Shown one piece after another: positions 59,614 through 64,000 of a stretch of DNA of 64,000 nt; the stretch's first letter is position 1, and every line of letters begins with the position of its first letter. Under the pieces are notes generated by a model. That model was given only the letters and a program-made list of their open reading frames with translations. It had not been told where the DNA came from and made no database searches. Source of the stretch: Candidatus Baltobacteraceae bacterium. GTDB taxonomy: Bacteria > Vulcanimicrobiota > Vulcanimicrobiia > Vulcanimicrobiales > Vulcanimicrobiaceae. The stretch covers positions 186,001 through 250,000 of the forward strand of contig DASXGW010000012.1 in NCBI GenBank assembly GCA_036488875.1, written 5' to 3'. The position numbers were made by a program, and so were the translations under genes.

Positions 59614-62271
59614 ATGTCTTCGGACCAGCTGGTACCTACCGGCTATCTTACGTTTCTCTGTGCCGATATTGACGTCGCTAACCGCGACCTGTCATTACAT
59701 ACGAATCCCCGCGAACTGGCGTGCACGATGCTGCAGCCGATTGCCGAGCGCTTCCACGGGCGACTGTTTCGGACGCAGGGTAATACGTTTTTCTTCGTCT
59801 TCAAAAGGCCGCAAGACGCGCTCCGGTCCGCCATTGACGGCCAGCGTTCCGCGTGTGGGAACGATCTCACGTCTGGGTCGCAAGTGCGCGTGCGGATGGC
59901 GCTGCATAGCGGTCCAGCGGTATTACGAGACGGCAACTATGTGGGACCGACGGTAAGCCGTGTTTCGAGGTTGGCAAAGACTGCGGAGAGCAGCCAAATC
60001 CTGCTCCTGTCCGTGACGCTTTCCAAACTGTCGCATTACCTCGATGGAGTGCAGGTGCGGGATCTTGGAATGCATCGCTTACGTGACTCGGGCGACTCGG
60101 AACGCATCTTTCAGATCGTCGCGAAAGGCTTACCGGAATCTGATGTCGTGCCGGCGGTTCCCAACAATCTGCCCATCGTGACGTCATCTTTCGTCGGGCG
60201 CCAGGACGATCTGCGCCGGCTACGTAGGATGGTCCGCGCTCATCGTCTCGTCAGCATCGTCGGGTTTGGCGGCATAGGCAAAACCCGATTGGCACTTCAG
60301 CTCGCCAATGAATTTTCGACCGAGTTCGCCGATGGCGTATGGTTCGTCGGGCTCAAAGACGTTGACAACGCCGCCGTCATTCCTCAAGCGGTGGCCGACG
60401 CTCTCCACCTGCCGGCCGTCTCCAGCGACGTGATCGAAGACGTGCTGCTCGCAGACATGGCCAAGAAGCATGTGCTAATCGTCATCGATAACGCCGAACA
60501 TTTACTTTCTGGGGTCGCACAGTTCGTCCACCGGTTACTCCAAGTGACCAACGACGTTCGCGTCATCGTGACGAGCCGGCAGCCCCTACGCGTCCAGGGT
60601 GAACGCATTTTGCGTATTGCAGCCTTGGACGAAGCGGTTCGTCTGTTCCTGGAGCGAGCTCGCTCGTTTGGTTCTGCCCTAGAAATGAGTGAAACGACAT
60701 CGCAGCTGGTCACAACGATCTGCGATCGCTTAGGTGGGATTCCTCTGGCCATCGAGCTGGCTGCTGCGCGTGCGACATCAAAGACGCTTGAAGAGCTTCA
60801 ATCCATACCATGGATTGAAGTTGCCGCAACGCCTCTCAGTTCCACGATTGAGTGGAGTTTTCGCTTGCTGCCGCCCGACGAGCAACGCGCATTGATGAGC
60901 CTCGCCGCATTTGACGGCAGCTTTTCGTTCGAAGCGGCGGAAAAGGTAGCATTCGATAACGCGCTCCGGGGCAAATCGTTGGGACTCTTAGGGTCGCTCA
61001 CCGATAAGTCGTTAGTCTCTTACTTTAGCGATCCGTACAGCTCGCGCTACTATCTACTCGAGGTCGTTCGCGACTTTTTGTTATCGCGGCTCTTTGAATG
61101 CAGCGAGCTTCCCGCGATTCGAAAACGGCACTGTTCGTATTTCCTCAACGTCGCGCTCGCTTTGACCGAGCCGAATATAAAACCGCAGGTGAGTCTCGAA
61201 GGCATTGCGCGCGAGTGGAGAAACATTCGCGCGGCCTTACGCCTGGCGCTCGAGGATGAACTTGAGGTCGAGCGCGGCCGTTGGTTGGTTTCGCGGTTGT
61301 GGCCGTTCTGGTTGGCTACGGGCCGCACGAGCGACGCGTGGGACTGGATTCGACTCGCGCTGCGTGGATCGGACGTCCCGTCGCGGCTGCGCAGGGAACT
61401 GTTACAGCGCGCTGCGCAGATCGCGCTTGGGCGCAACGATCCAGCAGCGCCGGCTCTCGCAAAGTCCTTGGTTGAGGCACAGGAACGTGCTGGCGATCCG
61501 ATCGCGCTTGGCAACGCGTTATTGTTGCTGGCAAACAGCAAGGTGGCTACGGGCGCGGGCACCGAGGCGGAGCTGCACCTCCATCGCGCACTCGAGCAGT
61601 TTCGTGCGGCCGATGATCGGCGAGGCGTCGCGGTGGCGCTTTGCGCATTAGGGACCGTCGCGGGGCAACAAAAACTCAATTACGCCCAAGCAAAACGGCT
61701 CCTGAGCCGCAGCCTGGAAATGTTCACCGCCATCGGCGATTTCTACGGTTGCGTTGAGGTACTCGGCAACCTTACCGTCACGTCCATGCGGGCCGGCGAG
61801 TTCCCTCAAGCATTGGATTACGGGGAGCGCAGCCTGGCGCTGCTGAGGCGGTTGGGCAATGACGCCGATGCCGTCCTCGCGCATATCAATATTGCAGAAG
61901 TCTATCTCGAATGGGGAAAACGGCACAAGGCGTTAGAGGTACTCGTTGCGGCGCATCAAGGTATCGGCACGGGCAACCGGCTATACGTCGCGTACTTCTA
62001 TGAAGCGGCTTTCAAACTCGCCGTCGACGTTGGCGCGCATGAAACGGCCGCGCAGATCTATGGCTACGCGCAACGACAGCGGCATAACAGTGGCACGCCG
62101 CTTCAGCCCGACGAAGCAGCCGTACTCCAGACGCGTAGCCGACGCCTTACGCAGAGCGTAGACGAAGCAACGTTGGCGTCGCTAGTCCGACACGGGACGA
62201 CGCTGGATACGACGGCGATAAAGGAGCTGATCGAGAGTCTCGACGCTCCTTGCCGTCTTTTTTGCGCCTAG
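59614..62271 (+). CDS. Cyclase-homology/NB-ARC/TPR (STAND) regulator
   Basis: 885 residues. Residues ~10-170: class III nucleotide-cyclase homology domain (YLTFLCADIDVANRD, HGRLFRTQGNTFFFVF, NYVGPTVSRVSRLAKTAESS). One metal Asp (18) is kept, but the second is Asn57 in QGNTFF, so catalysis is unlikely. Residues ~195-440: NB-ARC with P-loop GFGGIGKT (217-224), VLIVIDNAEHLLSG, VIVTSRQPLRV, GGIPLAIELAAARAT and IEWSFRLLPPDEQ. Residues ~500-880: TPR-like repeats. A signal-switch of the AfsR/adenylate-cyclase-STAND type; it converges on two small peptide genes with stop codons overlapping at CTAG. Confidence 0.9.
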   Translation: MSSDQLVPTGYLTFLCADIDVANRDLSLHTNPRELACTMLQPIAERFHGRLFRTQGNTFFFVFKRPQDALRSAIDGQRSACGNDLTSGSQVRVRMALHSGPAVLRDGNYVGPTVSRVSRLAKTAESSQILLLSVTLSKLSHYLDGVQVRDLGMHRLRDSGDSERIFQIVAKGLPESDVVPAVPNNLPIVTSSFVGRQDDLRRLRRMVRAHRLVSIVGFGGIGKTRLALQLANEFSTEFADGVWFVGLKDVDNAAVIPQAVADALHLPAVSSDVIEDVLLADMAKKHVLIVIDNAEHLLSGVAQFVHRLLQVTNDVRVIVTSRQPLRVQGERILRIAALDEAVRLFLERARSFGSALEMSETTSQLVTTICDRLGGIPLAIELAAARATSKTLEELQSIPWIEVAATPLSSTIEWSFRLLPPDEQRALMSLAAFDGSFSFEAAEKVAFDNALRGKSLGLLGSLTDKSLVSYFSDPYSSRYYLLEVVRDFLLSRLFECSELPAIRKRHCSYFLNVALALTEPNIKPQVSLEGIAREWRNIRAALRLALEDELEVERGRWLVSRLWPFWLATGRTSDAWDWIRLALRGSDVPSRLRRELLQRAAQIALGRNDPAAPALAKSLVEAQERAGDPIALGNALLLLANSKVATGAGTEAELHLHRALEQFRAADDRRGVAVALCALGTVAGQQKLNYAQAKRLLSRSLEMFTAIGDFYGCVEVLGNLTVTSMRAGEFPQALDYGERSLALLRRLGNDADAVLAHINIAEVYLEWGKRHKALEVLVAAHQGIGTGNRLYVAYFYEAAFKLAVDVGAHETAAQIYGYAQRQRHNSGTPLQPDEAAVLQTRSRRLTQSVDEATLASLVRHGTTLDTTAIKELIESLDAPCRLFCA

Positions 62272-62399
62272 GCGATTTTTATCAGATTATCCGCGCCTAA
62301 GATCACGAGCGCTTCCAAGAATTGTTGGAGCTCTTTGGAAAGCGTCTCTTCGAAGCTCGTACTGGTCCGTTTTGGCGGCTGCGGCATCACGTAAGGCAT
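62268..62399 (-). CDS. Small 43-residue peptide, tandem copy 2
   Basis: ATG 62399 behind AGGGAGAACACC, stop TAG at 62268-62270 which overlaps the stop of the opposing STAND gene. The peptide begins MPYVMPQPPKRTSTSFEE, continues LSKELQQFLEALVIL and ends DNLIKIA. It matches the neighbour at 62434-62568 in the first eight residues, in the SKELQQ-x-LEALV helix and in the last KIA. No Cys, no long hydrophobic segment. No family recognised; signalling, RiPP precursor or protein-bound peptide are options. Confidence 0.65.
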   Translation of the reverse strand: MPYVMPQPPKRTSTSFEETLSKELQQFLEALVILGADNLIKIA

Positions 62400-62433
62400 G
62401 GTGTTCTCCCTATCGTCTTGCAGGTATGTAACT

Positions 62434-62568
62434 CTAGGCGATTTTGGAAAGAGTCTCGACGTCGAAGAGCACCAGCGCTTCCAAGAGCTGCTGGAGCTCT
62501 TTAGAAAGAGTGTCCTCTCGCGCTACGGGCGACTGTTTTTCGCTGGGTTGCGGCATCACATACGGCAC
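62434..62568 (-). CDS. Small 44-residue peptide, tandem copy 1
   Basis: GTG 62568 is eight bases behind GGAGG; stop TAG at 62434-62436. Sequence starts MPYVMPQPSEKQSPVARE, has LSKELQQLLEALVLF and ends ETLSKIA. About half of its positions equal those of the next peptide gene, 34 bp downstream, and differences are mostly conservative in the helix and free in the middle, a pattern of selection rather than random duplication. Role unknown; context is between a STAND regulator and an RsbW-like kinase gene. Confidence 0.65.
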   Translation of the reverse strand: MPYVMPQPSEKQSPVAREDTLSKELQQLLEALVLFDVETLSKIA

Positions 62569-62762
62569 TGTTGGTTCCTCCAAGAAGCAAGAGGGTTCTA
62601 TATTGGCACCCCTAGGAAAGGAACCTTGGCGCGATAATTATGGCTTTCAAGGAAGAAACTGGTCGCCTATTCGCCATTCTTGAGAGCGGCCGGTCTGTTC
62701 GTCGCTGCTGGCGCCGTTAGAGTGATAATCGAAAGAATTGCGAAGAGAAGCGCGCAAGAAAA

Positions 62763-63188
62763 GTGCGGACGGCGTCTGAGTCGATCTACCGACGGTCTGC
62801 TCGCAATGCGAGCTGGATTCGGCATGTACTGCGCTGCCGTGCGCAACAGTGGCTTGACGCGGAACAGCTGATTGACTACGAGCTAGCAGTCGGTGAACTG
62901 CTGGCCAATGCCGTCGAACACGGTAGCGGCGAAACGATTCGCGTCGCCTGTTGGTACGAGCATCCTAGCCTCATCACAGAGGTCAGCGATAGCGGTGCAG
63001 GCCCGACGTTTTCCGACAATCCAGCGTTACGCACGAACGGTCGTGGCCGAGGCTTCGGACTCTTTCTCATTCGTACGCTCGTCGACGAGCTGCAGCTCGT
63101 CGACGGCGGTAAGAAAGCTCGCTTGCGGAAAATCGTTTATCGTCACCAAATCCCCAAGGCCGACTCGACGCTCGCGAGGTCCCCTTAG
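62763..63188 (+). CDS. RsbW-like ATP-binding (anti-sigma/serine kinase) protein
   Basis: 141 residues, GTG start. GHKL ATPase domain: N-box ELAVGELLANAVEHG, G1 VSDSGAGP, G2 GRGRGFGLFLIRTLVDEL. Single-domain, as in RsbW/SpoIIAB-like anti-sigma kinases and HATPase_c_2 regulators, which bind a sigma factor or phosphorylate an STAS partner; neither partner is seen nearby. Divergent from the small peptides. Confidence 0.82.
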   Translation: MRTASESIYRRSARNASWIRHVLRCRAQQWLDAEQLIDYELAVGELLANAVEHGSGETIRVACWYEHPSLITEVSDSGAGPTFSDNPALRTNGRGRGFGLFLIRTLVDELQLVDGGKKARLRKIVYRHQIPKADSTLARSP

Positions 63189-63361
63189 CACTTATTCATC
63201 GCGTGGGATCGCGTCGTCTGGATTTTGGTCGAAGATCGAAGTTTAATCCTCGGCGAGTAAACGTCATCCCGAACGGAACGTCATTGGGCGCGGCGAGATG
63301 CGAGCCGCGCGTCTAGACATCAGCGCGGACACGAGAAAAGCCCAAATTAATGGGCCGAATA

Positions 63362-63512
63362 TGGTAGCGCCAACGGGAATCGAACCCGTTATTGAGATTG
63401 CAGATTGATGCAACCTATACGGGAAATCGGCGGACTTCGACCGCTTTATCGTTTTATCACATGCAGATTGATGCAATCTGATGCAAGTACTTGGTAGACA
63501 TCTGGGTAGACG
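63362..63512 (-). repeat. Attachment-site-like repeat, copy C
   Basis: Same tRNA 3' end (63362-63392, minus strand with CCA), then GCAGATTGATGCAACCTATA, CGGGAAATCGGCGG..CCGC with T-rich tail, CATGCAGATTGATGCAATCTG and GGTAGAC-atctg-GGTAGAC. The hairpin next to CCA on the minus strand (GCCCA/TGGGC then TTTT, about 63339-63358) differs from those of copies A and B. The 63189-63361 stretch contains nothing else recognisable. Confidence 0.85.
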
Positions 63513-63520
63513 TGGGAAGG

Positions 63521-63889
63521 CTAACCAACGAGTTCCTTCGCTGCCTTAGCGACGACCTTCTTGCGCCGGGCAGGGTCACGCGGCATCAAAAGCGTGACGA
63601 CGTCGTAACCCACGGCATCAGCCAGCTTGCGAACGCGACCAAGTTTGGCTTCACTGAGGCCACCGTGCAGGTCGCGGGAAATCGATGCCGGCTTACTTTT
63701 CACGCGCTTTGCCAACTCCGCTGCTGTTATCTTTTGTTCGTCCATCGCATCGATAAACTGCTGCTCCAGGCGAATCTCTTCTAAGTACCGGTCAATGCGA
63801 GCAGCCCTCTTCGGATCCTTACGCAGGCGCTCAGACAGACTAGGGATTCCCTTTGCACATCGTGCTTCTCGAGCCTCACGCGCGTTCAT
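63521..63889 (-). CDS. XRE-type antitoxin-like HTH protein
   Basis: 122 residues. N-terminal ~55 residues basic and helical (LRKDPKRAARIDRYLEEIRL), then a helix-turn-helix ITAAELAKRVKSKPASISRD-LHGGLSEAKLGRVRKLADAVGYD and a basic tail. The architecture (short HTH with N-terminal helix) is that of XRE/HigA-like antitoxins. The small basic gene upstream overlaps its start, as in toxin-antitoxin operons. It is directly next to copy C of the repeats. Confidence 0.8.
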   Translation of the reverse strand: MNAREAREARCAKGIPSLSERLRKDPKRAARIDRYLEEIRLEQQFIDAMDEQKITAAELAKRVKSKPASISRDLHGGLSEAKLGRVRKLADAVGYDVVTLLMPRDPARRKKVVAKAAKELVG

Positions 63890-64000
63890 AGTACATACCT
63901 TCCTTCACTCTGTGCTCATAGTCCGTTTTCGCTCTGACCGTCCTCTTTATGGATGCCTTACCAATCTTGTCGAGCTTTCGTTTCTGCTTCTTGTAGTAGT
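63876..64000 (-). CDS. Basic small protein, partial (possible toxin partner)
   Basis: C-terminal 40 codons visible before the window edge: YYKKQKRKLDKIGKASIKRT, then VRAKTDYEHRVKEGMYYERA and stop TGA at 63876-63878, overlapping the XRE gene's first 14 bases. Lys/Arg-rich. The pairing suggests the toxin of a toxin-antitoxin unit but the fold (for example RelE-like) cannot be confirmed from this part. Confidence 0.5.
   Translation of the reverse strand, partial: YYKKQKRKLDKIGKASIKRTVRAKTDYEHRVKEGMYYERA

Noticed and set aside
37000-63400. Prophage
   Set aside because: No capsid, terminase, portal, tail, lysis or integrase genes; contents are metabolic, regulatory and envelope genes.
33474-63512. 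CRISPR array
   Set aside because: Repeats are few, ~145 bp long, kilobases apart and contain gene-sized spacers.

Overview
This is a GC-rich (about 60% by eye) bacterial chromosome segment with dense, mostly leaderless-spaced genes and many GTG/TTG starts. The mix of lipoproteins made of GloVer-type tandem repeats, a sortilin/BNR-type exoprotein, a putative GHL15 glycosidase, large NB-ARC/TPR regulators and HTH regulators is what one sees in uncultured soil lineages such as Eremiobacterota/WPS-2 or Acidobacteriota-like bacteria; that placement is an inference from gene content, not from a marker gene. No rRNA, no complete tRNA, no CRISPR array, no transposase and no integrase were recognised.

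Layout. 1-33.4 kb reads as ordinary chromosome: a DEAD-box helicase next to a second-type IF-1; an AraC regulator; a VOC protein; a free-standing OLD-family ATPase with a degenerate TOPRIM region, convergently overlapping a heptad-repeat coiled-coil gene; a rhodanese/metallo-beta-lactamase gene broken by a frameshift; a run of exported proteins; a multicopper oxidase; a CLC channel; a CsoR repressor with a near-perfect 35-bp palindromic operator facing an exported His/Met-rich protein; an alpha/beta hydrolase; an acid phosphatase/phospholipase C-type esterase; AraC and SDR genes. 

33.5-63.5 kb is bounded and divided by three ~145-bp direct repeats (33474, 37030, 63362) that each begin with the 3' 31 nt of a tRNA gene (minus strand, including CCA) followed by a private terminator hairpin; two partial copies lie at 43425 and 59424. 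They look like attachment-site scars of tRNA-targeting elements. The first interval (33.6-37.0 kb) is a compact cassette: an Lrp/AsnC regulator divergent from three translationally coupled genes (rhodanese, DcsG-like ATP-grasp ligase, PLP group II decarboxylase), a candidate uncharacterised small-molecule pathway. The second interval (37-63.4 kb) holds an exported copper/redox set (three cupredoxins, metallophosphoesterase, HD-GYP, frameshifted 2-Cys peroxiredoxin), an envelope-stress-like set (two HdeD proteins, two pairs of DUF1269-like proteins, two LolA-like proteins, AI-2E permease, Nramp transporter, M48 protease, esterases) with a shared inverted-repeat motif in promoters, three NB-ARC (STAND) regulators one of which is truncated, an MFS pump fused to a MarR-like domain, and an RsbW-like kinase. 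Opposite the last STAND gene lie two tandem, mutually similar 43-44-residue peptide genes, too short for routine gene calling. 

At least three genes (rhodanese/MBL, DUF4336, peroxiredoxin with two breaks) carry single-base frameshifts in otherwise intact reading frames, several in short homopolymers, so assembly error and true decay must both be considered.
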